Of a stretch of DNA of 64,000 bases, positions 43,239-53,785 are shown piece by piece (position 1 is the first letter of the stretch; every line of letters begins with the position of its first letter). Origin of the DNA: Aristolochia californica (Eukaryota; Streptophyta; Magnoliopsida; Piperales; Aristolochiaceae); the NCBI GenBank assembly GCA_029961685.1, contig JARWKL010000006.1, positions 15,935,276-15,999,275 of the forward strand. The letters are read 5' to 3'. The notes below the pieces were generated by a model. It saw only the letters and a program-made list of their open reading frames with translations, ran no database searches and was not told the origin of the DNA. A program made the translations under genes and the position numbers.

Positions 43239-43735
43239 AACTTATCAAACCGAGCTCTTGGGGACTGTTTCAACCCATATAAGGATTTATGCACACTGAC
43301 TCCCACTCAATTACTAACCTAGGTGGTTGTTTCATATAAATTTCTCCCTTAATGTAGCCATTAAGTAATGCATTTTTTACATCAAGTTGATATATGAACC
43401 ATCAAAAATTTTCAACTAAAGATGAAAATACTGAATTTAACTTTGACACAACGGAGAATGTCTCCTCATAATCAATGCCCTATTATTGAGTATATCCTTT
43501 AGCCACAAGCCTAGCTTTAAGCTTTGCCATTGTGCCATCCTGGTAATGTTTAACCATGAACACCTATTTGTACCCCACTATTTTTTTATTGTGGGAGAGG
43601 CACCAATTACCAAGTCTGATTCTCACACAAAGCTACGATTGCTTTTCCCATGGATACTCTCCATCCTGGATATTGAATGACCTCCTAATAAATCTTAGGA
43701 AAAGGTGTAGAAGAAAGAGATGAAAGGTTGGATAA
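43239..43735 (-). pseudogene. Cp-G RT N-terminal part
   Basis: Minus-strand blocks in changing frames: SSTPFPKIYQEVIQYPGWRV, a degraded KPIGC-like block, [16 protein letters not shown]-like, [29 protein letters not shown]. The last residues abut the solo LTR and its AACTT duplication. Confidence 0.78.
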
Positions 43736-44524
43736 TAGTGAATCCATCTCAACCCGCATGGCCAACTCCCACTTTGTTGATTCATCAACTTGAATGGCTT
43801 CCTCATAACTCTCTGGTTCACCTTTATCAAACAACAAAATATAATTTAGTGCAGAGGAGTACCTCAGTGGTGGTCTACTAGTTCTGGCAGATCACCTGAG
43901 TTCAGTCACCGAAATTTCTGAATTTACTTATGAGGGTAAGTTTTCCTGGTCAACCTGAGCAATATTCTCCATCTCAATAACTGGAAGATCTCTCAACTAA
44001 ATCACTTCAGAATTTTTGGCTTCATCACTTTGTTAAGCACCCAACTAAGACTACCCAAAAGACCGGCCTGTTAGGAGTAGAAGGCATAGGTACTTAACCC
44101 AGGATCCAGCTGTCTGACGCACTGTGATTGTTGTCCCATAACAGTACTCCCACTATTATGAGCTGACGACCATGGCAGCTTAGCGACAGTAGCCCAACCG
44201 CAGCCTACCAGTAATTTTAATACAGCCTTTGTGACCTACCAGTAATTTTAATCCAGCCTCTGCGCGCCCGAGGAATCAAACTTGCAATGTGGCACCCGCT
44301 CTGATACCAAATGTTAAGCACCTAGCCAATACTGCCCAAAAGACCAGCCTGTTAGGAGTGGAAGGCATAGGTACTTAACCCAAGATCCAGTTGTCTGACA
44401 CACTGTGATTTTTGTCCCATAACACACTTGTGCTCTCAGACTTTGTTCTCAACCTGTCGTTATACAAGGCACCTTCATTAAAGATCACATCCTTGCTCCT
44501 GATAACCTTACGACTTTGGTCATC
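43736..44524 (-). pseudogene. Cp-H2 hinge, interrupted by TRIM-d
   Basis: It follows integrase on the minus strand, parallel to 36790-37130 of Cp-H: the LRTKSES-like block, then TRIM-d, then the block ending STKWELAMRVEMDSLLSN. At that point the sequence switches to Cp-G. Confidence 0.8.
44031..44424 (-). mobile_element. TRIM-d: long-LTR variant of the TRIM-a family, perfect TSD
   Basis: LTRs of 113 bp at 44031-44143 and 44312-44424, differing at about 11 positions by eye. Minus-strand primer site TTTGGTATCAGAGC abuts the right LTR. TSD CACTT at 44026-44030 and 44425-44429. The LTR equals that of TRIM-a except for an extra 31 bp near its start. Comparison with Cp-H at 36842-36858 shows the uninterrupted target site. 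Confidence 0.94.
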
Positions 44525-45252
44525 CTAGAAGCGATAACCAAACTCGGTACCACCATAGCCAATAAAGAAACATATCTTAGATTTATCATCAATTGTATTT
44601 CTTACAACATAATCAATATGAATATCAGAAATACAACCAAAAAATTTCAAGAAAGAAAGATTTACCTGTTTGCCACTCCAAACTTCTTCTAGTATTTGGC
44701 AATCTAATGGTGTTGAATGACCTCTATTTATAAAACAGGAAATGGTACTAATTGCCTCAAACCAAAACATCTTTGGCAATCTCGCATGTAATCTCATGCC
44801 CCTAGCACGCTCATTCAAGGTCATGTTCATCCTCTCAGCTACACCATTCTATTGAGGTTTTCCAGGAATGGTCTTTTTCATCTTGATTCCATTATCACCA
44901 CAATGCCGCTTGAAATCATCATCTATGTATTCTCCCCCATTATCTGACCGCAAGCACTTCACCTTCAAATTTGTCTCACTCTCAACCATTGCTCTCCATC
45001 TCTTGAAGGTATCAAAGACATCAAATTTCTTTTTGAGGAAATAAACCCTTACCTTTCTGCTTGCATCATCAATAAATGTCACATTGTAATTTGAACCACC
45101 AAGGGAGGTTACAGTTGAAGGGCCCCACACATCTGTGTGAACCAACTCCAATTTTTTTATCTTTTGCTCATTTCCAGATTTAGAAAAGTTAGCCCTTTTT
45201 TGCTTGCCAAAAATATAGTATTCACATAAACTGTTGTTTACAGTTTTCAACC
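44525..45252 (-). pseudogene. Cp-H2 integrase
   Basis: Stretch 45250-44849: NNSLCEYYIFGKQKRANFSK, LELVHTDVWGPSTVTSLGGS (first Asp), LRSDNGGEYIDDDFKRHC (second Asp) and KKTIPGKPQ. After a stop, 44830-44525 gives MNMTLNERARGMRLHARLPK and WSGKQVNLSFLKFFGC. The catalytic Glu position falls at the break. Better preserved than the Cp-H copy. Confidence 0.87.
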
Positions 45253-45259
45253 CTGGTAG

Positions 45260-45824
45260 TGTTGTGGTCCCTTGGCATGGATTGAGTAACTCGGCATGGG
45301 ATTGAAGAATCCAGAATTTGAAGGATTAATTCAGCAGTAGAAGGGTGCTACTGCTCTCAAGTAAGAGGAATAGAAACGTCTTGCTATCTCGAAAAAGATG
45401 TTAAGAACCCTCTTTGCTGCTCACGGAGTAGAGGTTGAGAAACCTCTTACTCCTCACGGATTAGAGGTTGAGAAACCTCTTGCTGAACTCAGAAAGGAGG
45501 GAGAGAACCCTCTTTGCTCTCAATAAGGGAAAATAGAAAAGGGAAATAGAAAAGGGGGAAGAGAGAAAATCAGATTCAAGAGGGAACCTAGACCTAGAAC
45601 TCGTCAAGGAGAACTTTCTACCCTGTTTAACCTAAAATCAGACTTGTCCTTTCTCATTATCTTTCCCCTCTAAGTAGGGTTAACACAAATAGAGTTTAGG
45701 GTTTAAAAATTACACTTATGCCTCTATGGCATTTGACTTAAAAAATTAATCAAAAAAATAAATTAACTCAGTGACTCAGTGGCGCCTCCTTTAGATGACT
45801 CAGTTAGCTATTGAGTCCTCCACA
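45260..45824 (-). repeat. Gy-I 3' LTR (565 bp)
   Basis: Plus-strand sequence begins TGTTGTGGTCCCTTGG and ends GAGTCCTCCACA, next to TTTGCTCCCCTTGGAG (complement of the polypurine tract). The candidate flank is GGTAG (45255-45259), whose partner lies outside the window. Contains repeated AACCTCTTACTCCTCACGG-like segments near 45400-45500. Confidence 0.82.
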
Positions 45825-45828
45825 TTTG

Positions 45829-46269
45829 CTCCCCTTGGAGAAAGAGCTTGTCCTAGAGCACGTAAGCTGGGTAGACCTGCTTGAAGTTGTCCAACTATTC
45901 CCACTTAGTTTTAGTTGTTGCTGGTTCGGTGGCCATCCATTGGTCATTAATAAGTTGGGCATGCAACACCGTGGCTGGAATAAGGATAACCCGTCCGTTG
46001 TCCACCTGAGGAAGGAACGGAGTGGAAGGCGGGGTTGGTCCCTTAAAGGTTTTCAGTAGGGAGACATGAAACACATCGTGAAGCTTGGCCGTGGGTGGAA
46101 GTTTCAGTTGATAGACCACCTGCCCCACTCAATGAATAATAGACAAAGGCCTAAAGTATCTTGGGGATAGTTTATGGCGCTGCGGCCCAGCAATTGAGAG
46201 TTGTTTGTGAGGTTGTCGGCGTAGCCAAATGTTGTCCCCTTCCTTGTATGAGACATCCTTGTGTCCTTT
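45829..46269 (-). pseudogene. Gy-I integrase C-terminus and chromodomain region
   Basis: Frames contain SYKEGDNIWLRRQPHKQLSI, KLSPRYFGPLSI-like text, GQVVYQLKLPPTAKLHDVFH and VSLLKTFKGP, the conserved GPY/F-like tail of chromovirus integrase; the chromodomain end (KLFLQGE) is near 45850. A frame change lies near 46130. Confidence 0.83.
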
Positions 46270-47109
46270 TGTTGAGGACACAATAGCACACCAAGTCACC
46301 GAAAGGAGGCAACAATGACTCACTGAGTTAATTAATTTTAAATTTCATATTTTATAATGCTTTAAGTATGTTTTTTTCATTAATTATGTATTAATCAAGG
46401 ACGTAGGGACAGAATTGTCAATTTAAGCCATAAAAGCCTAATGACGTCAAACCCTATTTAGAGGGTAGGGAAATAGAAAAAAGCAAGAATTGAATTAGGA
46501 TAAACAGGGTTTGAAGTTCTCCTTGACGAGCTCTAGGGTTGGGAGGTCTCCTTGATGAGCTCCAGGTATGGTTCTCTCTTGATTTGGGTTTATTCTTTCT
46601 CTCTTTGAATTCTGATTTGCATTGATATTATTCAAGCCAAGAGAAAGGGTTGAATTTCTGTTTTCTGAGTTCAAGTTGAGGTTGTAGCCTCTTCCACGTT
46701 CACAGCAACAAGAGGGAATAGTTCTCTTTCAATCCGAGCAAGAAAGGGAGGTTATTGAATCCCTAATCGAGCAGCACATCTAAAAGAGGTAGCTTTAGCC
46801 TCTAACGGAGTAAGGGAGGGTTAGGAAGTCCTAATCTCTCCTACGTGAATAGCAGAAACCTTCCTAGAGGGTCCCTACCCTCTTAGACGTTAGCAGCAAA
46901 AAGGGTTCAACCCTTCCTGGCCGTGAACAGCAAGGGACTTCATCCCTTACCCGAGGAGGTTAAGTAACGGAAACTCATTTTCAATCTTACAGAGAACATG
47001 TGAGAAAAGGAGGCTCCTTTCCTCCTTACCGAGACCAACAACCCCATTACAGTGTTGGATTCACATTTTCCATGTCGAGTTACTAGATCCATGGCTAGGG
47101 ACCATAACA
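46270..47109 (+). repeat. Gy-J 5' LTR (840 bp)
   Basis: Begins TGTTGAGGACACAATAGC, ends GGACCATAACA. A region of short imperfect repeats at 46640-46960 (AGGGAGG, CCTAATCTCTCCTACG, CCTTCCTAGAGGGTCCC). The same blocks occur in the Gy-I LTR near its own end, so the families are related. Confidence 0.92.
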
Positions 47110-47112
47110 ACT

Positions 47113-47124
47113 TGTTATCAGAGC
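47113..47124 (+). promoter_or_regulatory. Gy-J primer binding site
   Basis: TGTTATCAGAGC, one change from the tRNA-iMet complement, three bases from the LTR. Confidence 0.88.
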
Positions 47125-47159
47125 AGGGTAACACGGGGGGGCCCAGCAATGGAGAGTTA

Positions 47160-48210
47160 AAAGAGTTGATGATCAAAGGGCAGTAGGCACGGGAAGAAAA
47201 ACAAGCAGAGAATGAAAGAAAGTTTGCCCTAATCTTGGAGGAGTTGGAACAAATTCCAAATAATAATCTCCAGATTGATAGACTGTCCAGAATGATGGAA
47301 AATATTACGGTTGGAAGAAATCCAACCTCGGAGCAAAGAGAAGAGGACAGCTCGTTCAACAAAGGGGTAAACCAGTTTACTGGGTGCACTGCCTTTCCTG
47401 GCCATACTGGAAATTTCAACCAAGGAGGAGGCACCGTACCAAGGTATACAAAACTTGACTTTTCTACGTTTAATGGGTCAAATGACCCCTTGATTTGGTT
47501 ACATAGTTGAAAAAAAATTCTACCCATCAGAGAACATCAGAAATTGATAAGGTGGGACTGGCTGCCTTCCAGTTGCTCGATGAGGCACAACTCCAGTTTC
47601 ATCAAGTAGAGTTGGATAGATTGGTGCTGGATTGGGAAGAGTTCAAGGAGTTATGCACTATCCGATTCAGTCCGCCAGCCCACTGTAACCCCTTGGGGAT
47701 TTGGTGATGTTACGACAAATTGGTCCAGTGGAACTCTATCAAAAACAATTCCAAGAAAAATTGGCACGAGCTAGCCGGATGGTTCACGTAGACCAGCAGG
47801 TCAATTTATTTACAGTGGGCCTTAATGAGTCATTAAGGTTATAGGTGGAGCTACATGCACCTGCTGACTTAGCTCGAGCAATGAATCTAGCTCGCGCACT
47901 GGAACTTCGAAAAAAAAGTTCAAAAAAGGAGACCAACATGGCAAGGGGACCGGAACACTTCCACTAGCTAGCATAGAAGGTGCAACACTAATACTCAGTT
48001 AGCTTCTCAAGTAGGGCAACTAGTCAAAAATTATCCAAGTATTACTTCTGCAACAGATACACAGCCCAGCAACCCACCTGCCCAGTATATTCGGAAATTA
48101 ACCAGTGAGGAGATGGCTGAGTGCAGGGCAAAGAACTTATGTTACAATTGTGATGAAACATACAGGGCAGGCCATCAGTGTAAATGGTTGTTCTAGTTAA
48201 AGGTTGATGA
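47160..48210 (+). pseudogene. Gy-J gag
   Basis: Blocks RLSRMMENITVGRN, GGTVPRYTKLDFSTFNGSND and VGLAAFQLLDEAQLQFHQVE show the gypsy gag core in two frames separated by a TGA at 47508-47510. The zinc knuckle near 48139-48185 reads CYNCDETYRAGHQCK. Stops occur near 47186, 47508, 47704 and 48194. Confidence 0.85.
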
Positions 48211-48279
48211 AATCACAGAACCACTACAGATTGATGATACTATTAAGGAGGATCCACTAGAAATCTCTCACATGCCATT

Positions 48280-48640
48280 ATATGACAGAAATCCGCCAAA
48301 ATGATGCAAGTCCACACTCGAGTGATGGATCGGGACCTTATAAGCTTTGTGGATTCGGGAAGCACACATAATTTTCTCAGTTTGACCGCTACTCAACACC
48401 TTCAACTAAATATACTTCCACACTCAACAAAAACTGTTTCGGTTGCCAATGGAGAAAAAGTTCCTAGCTACGGCATCAACAAAGAAGTTAAGTTCTCAAT
48501 CAGTACGACTTTCTTTCATTTTAATTTTTTTTGTCATACCTCTAGCTGGACTTGATATGGTGTTGGGCATTAAATGGCTGCAAACACTTGGCCCTATTTT
48601 ATGAGATTTTACTGCTTTAACTATGAGTTTTGAAATGGGC
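48280..48640 (+). pseudogene. Gy-J aspartic protease
   Basis: SFVDSGSTHNFLSLTATQHL carries the active site D-S-G at 48346-48354. It is followed by VSVANGEKVPS, then a frame change near 48535, after which LDMVLGIKWLQTLGPIL-like text marks the protease end. Confidence 0.85.
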
Positions 48641-48799
48641 CGAATACAAGTATTATTACAGGGCAGTCACGTGGACAAGCCACATCATATTCATATGATT
48701 CACTCATAGGATAATCTGGACAGCAATCTAGATCAGCTTCTAGATGAATTCTCGGACTTATTCCAAGAGCCCTCTAGGCTGCCTCCATTGAGGCACTGT

Positions 48800-49470
48800 G
48801 ACCATCAGATATGTTTAAAACAGGGATGATAAGTGGTGGTCATTCGACCTTATCGGTACCCACATCTCCAGAGAGACGAAATTGAAAGACAGTGCCAAGT
48901 AATGCTACAACAAGGCCTTATTCGCAACAACCATTCACCATTCTCATCACCAGTCCTCCTCGTTAAAAAAACATGATGTTACATGGCATTTCTATGTCGA
49001 TTATCGGGAATCGAATACCCAAACTGTGAAAGATAAGTTCCTTATTCCGGTGGTGGAGGAGCTTTTAGATGAATTGCATGGTTCTAATATATTCACCAAA
49101 TTGGACATGCGCTACGGATATCATTAGGTTCGTATGCATCCAGACGACATCAAGAAAATGACTTTTCATACAGATCATGGCCACTTTGAATTTTTGGTCA
49201 TGCCATTTGGGTTATCCAACTTCCCATCCACATTCCAGGCATTAATGAACAAGGTATTCCGCAACTATCTTTGAAAATTTCTACTTGTTTTCTTTGATGA
49301 CATACTCATTTAAAGCCAGTCTAGATATCAACATTTAGAACATTTACGATTGTATTTGAACTGTTACGTGCCCATCAATTATATATAAATAAATCAAAAT
49401 GCTCATTTGCGACATCACATGTGGCCTATCTTAGCCATATTATTTCACATGATGGGGTCACAGTGGATTC
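48800..49470 (+). pseudogene. Gy-J reverse transcriptase
   Basis: Scattered across frames: [69 protein letters not shown] and the catalytic block VFFDDILI near 49288-49311. The catalytic FDD is intact, but at least five frame breaks are visible. Confidence 0.82.
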
Positions 49471-50190
49471 TGAGAAAATTCAGGCTATTGCCGATTGGCT
49501 GCAACCTCTGAATACCTCTACTTTGAGAGGGTTCTTGGGATTGGTAGGTTATTACAGAAAATTTATCAAGAACTATGGAGATTTGCAATACCATTGACAA
49601 ATCTCCTCAAGAAAAATTCCTTTATTTGGAATGAGCAGGCCACCCAGTCCTTTTCAGATATCAAATTAGCTCTTGCATCCGCACTAGTTATGCAACTTCC
49701 CAATTTTGAAGAGTTATTTGAGGTCAATTGTGATGTTTCAGGTGGGGGCATTGGGGCCGTTTTACAATAGCACTTTAACCCTATTGCATATTTCAGTCGG
49801 CAGCTAGCAGTACGACATAAAAAATTACCAGCATATGAACGGGAGTTAATAGGGTTGGCCAAAGTTGTACAACATTGGCACCCATATTTATGGGGTCATG
49901 CATTTCTTATTCAGATTGATAATTACAGCCTCAAATATTTTCTGGAGCAGCACCTCATGACTTCACCTCAACAACATTGGATAAGTAAATTGTTGGGATT
50001 CGACTTTACGGTGGAATACTGCACAGGCAAATTAAACAAGGAGGGCGATGCCTTGTCACGACATTTGGAGACCCTGCCACTTCTTTATGCTATCAACCAG
50101 CCTCATTTTCTTCTTTTAGACTTGGTAAAGGAGGAAAATACCAGCAATCTGGTTCTTCTCTATATGCACAAGAAAATCACAGAGGGGGCC
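49471..50190 (+). pseudogene. Gy-J RNase H
   Basis: The stretches 49495-49770 and 49855-50262 contain KNSFIWNEQATQSFSDIKLA, LPNFEELFEVNCDVSGGGIG and WHPYLWGHAFLIQIDNYSLK; the region ends with the usual LGFDFTVEYCTGKLNKEGDA. A TAG at 49768-49770 divides them. Some active-site residues are changed (CDVS for CDAS). Confidence 0.84.
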
Positions 50191-50976
50191 ATGACAACAC
50201 TCATGAAGGCATCCAGAAAACCTTACATCACATTCGAGCGGATTTCTATTGGCAGGGAATGAAGACCTCCATTGCAGCATATGTAACATCCTGTCTGGTG
50301 TGTCAATGTAACAAGGCCGAATAGTTAAGTCCAGCGGGTCTTCTACAACCTTTGGCACTTCCTACAGGTGTGGGCCGATATTTCTATGGACTTCGTCGAA
50401 GGTCTTCCACTATCTTTCGACAAGTAGATATTATTTGTGGTGGCAGATCGATTCTCCAAGTATGCTCACGTTATACCCATGGCTCACCCATATATAGCAT
50501 CCAGAGTGGCATAGATATTTCTTGAGCATATTGTTCATTTACATGGTATTCCATAATCGACTTTTAGAGATCGTGATGCGGTTTTTACCAGCACTTTTTG
50601 ACGTGAACTGTTTATCTCTGTAGCACCAAGTTGAAGCTCTCATCATCATATCATCCTCAAACAGATGGACAAATAGACATCATTAACCGCACTGTGAAAA
50701 TGTATCTCCGATGTCTTGAGGGCGATCGTCCAAAAAATTGGGTGCAATGGCAACCGTGGACGGAATATTGTTACAACACCTCCTTCCACACCACTTTACA
50801 GTCTACTCCCTTCAGTGTTCTATATGGTAGAGATCCATCTCAGCTTCTATCGTATACTCTGGGCTCCACCTGCGTGGACTCTTTTGATCGAGAACTAATT
50901 GAACGGGACCAAATGCTACAAAAATTTTCGGATCACCTCCTCAATGCACAAGTTCATATAAAGGACTTCTACAACA
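50191..50976 (+). pseudogene. Gy-J integrase, left part
   Basis: HHCC remnant near 50200-50330, SMDFVEGLPLSFDK (first Asp) near 50378-50420, RDRDAVFTSTF (second Asp) near 50568-50600, and SSYHPQTDGQIDIINRTVKM near 50641. The catalytic Glu position holds Asp (GQID rather than GQTE). It ends HIKDFYN at the Gy-K insertion. Confidence 0.85.
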
Positions 50977-51319
50977 ACAGTCCCGGATCTAACACAAGGA
51001 TTCATTGTTGACATTCCAATTCGGCCATGGGGAATTGTAGAAAGACATGGTGGAATTGTAGGGAGACATGAGAACGAAGATCAAAATCAAGCCAAAGGGA
51101 GTTGAAAACCCTAGAGCTCGTTGAGGAGAACTTTAAGCTTGTTTAATCTAAATTTAACCTAAAATCAATGTTTGTCTTTCTCATTACTCTTACCCCTTAA
51201 ATAGGGTTCACCCTGTTAGGGTTTAATATAAAATATTACAAAAATACCCTTGTTGCCTAAAACAGAAACAATTAAAGTAAATTAAAGGAAAACAATAAAA
51301 ATAATAATGTTAGTGTTCA
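50977..51319 (-). repeat. Gy-K 3' LTR (343 bp)
   Basis: Plus strand begins ACAGTCCCGGATC and ends AGTGTTCA, next to TAACATTACACCCCC, which includes the polypurine-tract complement. Confidence 0.85.
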
Positions 51320-51541
51320 TAACATTACACCCCCTAGAAGAACGAGCTTTTCCTCAAGCTCGAAGGTAGGCTGCTTGTCTGTGCCGATGTCTCCATCCAT
51401 TCTCAAGCGTCAATCACGGTATCTGTGTGAGCCCTCTGGGCTACAAACTAGAGCATCCAACCAAAGAAGCAAAATAAGTTTTCTCTTTTTTTTTATGACT
51501 TAACCAACTCTCGTCAAAATTTTGGATCTCCCTGTTGCAGT

Positions 51542-52103
51542 TCATGTTTCCCGTCTAGACCTCCTTGGTTGTGGGGCAATAACATCTTCCTTCTCATTTT
51601 TATCTTCCTTGTCACCACTAGTTCCTTGTTTGTCCCCTTCAGCTTCAAAGCTTTTCTTTTCCTTAAGTGATACTGGATTGGATCTCGTTTCTGGCCCCCA
51701 AAGAAAACCCTAAAAGTGACTGTTAACCACGGAGACCAGAATGCCAATAGGAATGTTAGGCGGATGCCCTCCCATCTCAATGACATCAATGATCATGAAC
51801 TTATATGCTGCCAAGAAAGAAATATCTTCAATCCGGTAGAGCACATCAAAGACCATCTGATGAACACTAGAAAGTCCACCAAATGCTGTAAAGTCCGCTT
51901 TCTGCTGCGTTTCCTTCTCCATTTCAAACTTAGGCTTCCATGCAGTCATCCTGACAGATTCTGCAGTCTCCTTATCCCCAGCTAGCAAAATTGTGTCAAA
52001 AAATACCCCATCCTGCATCGTCCCTATCTCAAATTTAATAACTGCAATGGGCTCAAAGTCAGGTTTATCAAGCTCGAAGTACTCAGGGTTAGGAATCTGC
52101 CTA
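51542..52103 (-). pseudogene. Captured calnexin 3' coding end
   Basis: Calnexin is the ER membrane lectin chaperone. The minus-strand frame contains RQIPNPEYFELDKPDFEPIA, TMQDGVFFDTILLAGDKETA, TAWKPKFEMEKETQQKA and FDVLYRIEDISFLAAYKF, matching the last luminal part of plant calnexin. The start of the membrane segment (IPIGILVSVV) is followed by a frame change, then FRVFFGG, and in a third frame the charged cytosolic tail ending RRSRRET and a TGA at 51544-51542. Thus the end of the gene including its own stop is present, but the P-domain and lectin domain are not. A Trp usual before TMQDG is Gly here. It lies within Gy-K on the element's own coding strand. Confidence 0.92.
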
Positions 52104-52204
52104 ACTGTTGAATGGTCTTCAAACATAAATAGGAAATTCCTGTGCCGAGAAGTTGGTATGAACGGGTCAGTATACTCTGCCAGAATTGCTAGTATGGGTG
52201 GCAC
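52104..52204 (-). other. Sequence fused upstream of the calnexin piece
   Basis: The frame entering calnexin at VRQIPNPEYF reads TDPFIPTSRHRNFLFMFEDH upstream, which is not calnexin. It may be intron sequence, element sequence or another gene; I do not recognise it. Confidence 0.4.
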
Positions 52205-52414
52205 TATTTTTAAACAGCAATCAAAAGGACAATATCACCCAACTTCAAAATTTGCAAGTGGTCCTGAAATCCAGGAATTGCATATTATGATAGATAGAAA
52301 TTAATCTAGCATGCAAGCTAACCCCAACAATAATAACAGAAAAACTTGTTGTTGAGGCAGCTCTTCTGACAACACTAATATCAAAGTGCATCATGACAAT
52401 TATATCAGCGTATC

Positions 52415-52714
52415 ATTCAACCTGTCGTATGGTAGCTTCAAGCGGTTCTCCTTTTGGTGTTGTAGAAAATTGTCGAGCTTGATCTATTGTCAAAAATTCA
52501 ACCCTTGATTTCACTTCAATAGCAGAACAACCCGGAAAACCTTCACCATATGCAACATCATCTTTGCATTCTAACTCAACAAAAAGATTGCCAAATTCAA
52601 TTTAAGGTTCTGCTGCAGTTTTGACACTATCAACAAAACTAGACTTTATTTCTGTTGTCTCAACTGAGGCACTTTTATTAACAGAATCATTCAACACTAA
52701 TACACCTTTCTCAG
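52415..52714 (-). pseudogene. Second coding-like segment in Gy-K
   Basis: About 100 codons with one internal TAA (near 52602). Text such as KGVLVLNDSVNKSASVETTE, NLFVELECKDDVAYGEGF and SAIEVKSRVEFLTIDQARQF has balanced composition typical of a cytosolic plant protein. I do not recognise the family. Ends with a TGA at 52417-52415. Confidence 0.5.
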
Positions 52715-52841
52715 CGGACCCATCCATAGTTCCAGCATTAGTTCATCCTTATCATTAGATACAGGTTCCCTTCTCTTAGTCGATGATATTTTCTCCACCA
52801 TTATGCTTCTTGCTGCCCGCATAATCTTGCATGAAGTAATT

Positions 52842-53255
52842 TGTTAGGTTCTTCCCGAGCCATGGATCGAGTCACCCTTCTTTACTCTCTTCCCTCCATA
52901 TTGGTTCTTGACGTTGGAAGAGGATTCTTGTTCCTTGAATGTGGAATGATGGAAATCGAATAGAATGGGTGAGCTTTGAAGGAAGCTCGACCTGGACCTC
53001 AGAGGGAGAATCTGACCTGTGTACTCTAATTTTCTCAATGCTTGATTTTTCCTTCCCTTGACGTCCCCCTAAATAGGGTTGAGGACGGAATTACAAAAGA
53101 GACCCATAGGTCAAGTGGTTCACGCCACATTACATCTAAACCAAACCAAATCAAAGTAAACCAAACCAAACCAAATGAAATTACATTAAAAGTAAATTGA
53201 CATAATTTAATTCCTATGCTTGTGGATAACTCGTGATGCTATGGAGTCCATAACA
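52842..53255 (-). repeat. Gy-L 3' LTR (414 bp)
   Basis: Plus strand begins TGTTAGGTTCTTCCCGAG, ends GAGTCCATAACA, next to TCACCCCCTTCCTGGAG (polypurine-tract complement). Contains an AAACCAAACCAAATCAAAGT repeat near 53140-53175. Confidence 0.93.
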
Positions 53256-53776
53256 TCACCCCCTTCCTGGAGAAAGAGCTTGTCCTCAAGCTCGAAGTAG
53301 GGGTAGAGGGTGCGGAGCGCAGATACTGGCTCCCATGTTGTGTCACTGGGACCAGCATCAGCCCATTGGACTAGAATTTCCCAATCACCCTGAATGCGGT
53401 GAGCCTGTAATACCTGTGCCGGAGTAGAAAGGACACGTCCCTCATGTAGTGGGGGCAGAGATGTGTGTAGCAATGGAGAGTCACCTTGGAAGTCCTTCAA
53501 TTGGGATACATGAAACACATTGTGAATCCTGGCCTCTGGCGGAAGCTGCAAGTGGTAGGCAACTGTACCAATGCAGTCTATATCCTGAAAGGGACCATAA
53601 TACCTCAGAGAGAGCTTGTGGCATTTGGAGGCTGTCAGTGGCAGCTGCCTGTAGTGTTGGAGACGCAGCCATACATAATCTTCTGGAGAAAAGAAGACGT
53701 CCCGGTGCTTCTTGTCATAATACAACTTCATAGTATGTTGTGCCTCTTGGAGATGAGTACGCACCTCAGTGAGCAA
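53207..53776 (-). CDS. Gy-L integrase C-terminus and chromodomain (open segment)
   Basis: An uninterrupted stretch of 189 codons: YYDKKHRDVFFSPEDYVWLR, CHKLSLRYYGPFQDIDCIGT (GPY/F-like region), HNVFHVSQLKDFQGD, then the chromodomain ILVQWADAGPSDTTWEPVSA and FELEDKLFLQEGG. The chromodomain is thought to target chromoviruses to heterochromatin. The frame runs into the 3' LTR; the polypurine tract lies near 53256-53275. Confidence 0.85.
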   Translation of the reverse strand: MLTEVRTHLQEAQHTMKLYYDKKHRDVFFSPEDYVWLRLQHYRQLPLTASKCHKLSLRYYGPFQDIDCIGTVAYHLQLPPEARIHNVFHVSQLKDFQGDSPLLHTSLPPLHEGRVLSTPAQVLQAHRIQGDWEILVQWADAGPSDTTWEPVSALRTLYPYFELEDKLFLQEGGDVMDSIASRVIHKHRN

Positions 53777-53785
53777 TGTGTCCCT

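Larger units (their letters stand above)
35144..43735 (-). mobile_element. Cp-G: copia element split by Cp-H and a solo LTR
   Basis: The 3' LTR (35144-35436) is at the left, followed rightward by RNase H (35437-35796), then Cp-H, then RT/RNase H (40854-41412), the solo LTR (41413-43238) and the RT N-terminal part (43239-43735). Coding sequence resumes at the matching residue across both insertions: YCSL before Cp-H and VGGN after it. At about 43735 it fuses to Cp-H2, so its gag, integrase and 5' LTR are missing. Confidence 0.85.
43736..45259 (-). mobile_element. Cp-H2: minus-strand relative of Cp-H, partial
   Basis: Contains pre-integrase, integrase and hinge of the Cp-H family. The right end is cut by the Gy-I LTR at 45260 and the left end fuses to Cp-G at about 43735. 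TRIM-d is inserted in the hinge. Confidence 0.85.

Noticed and set aside
51716..52304. Plus-strand open frames across the calnexin segment
   Set aside because: Shadows of the minus-strand calnexin reading frame.
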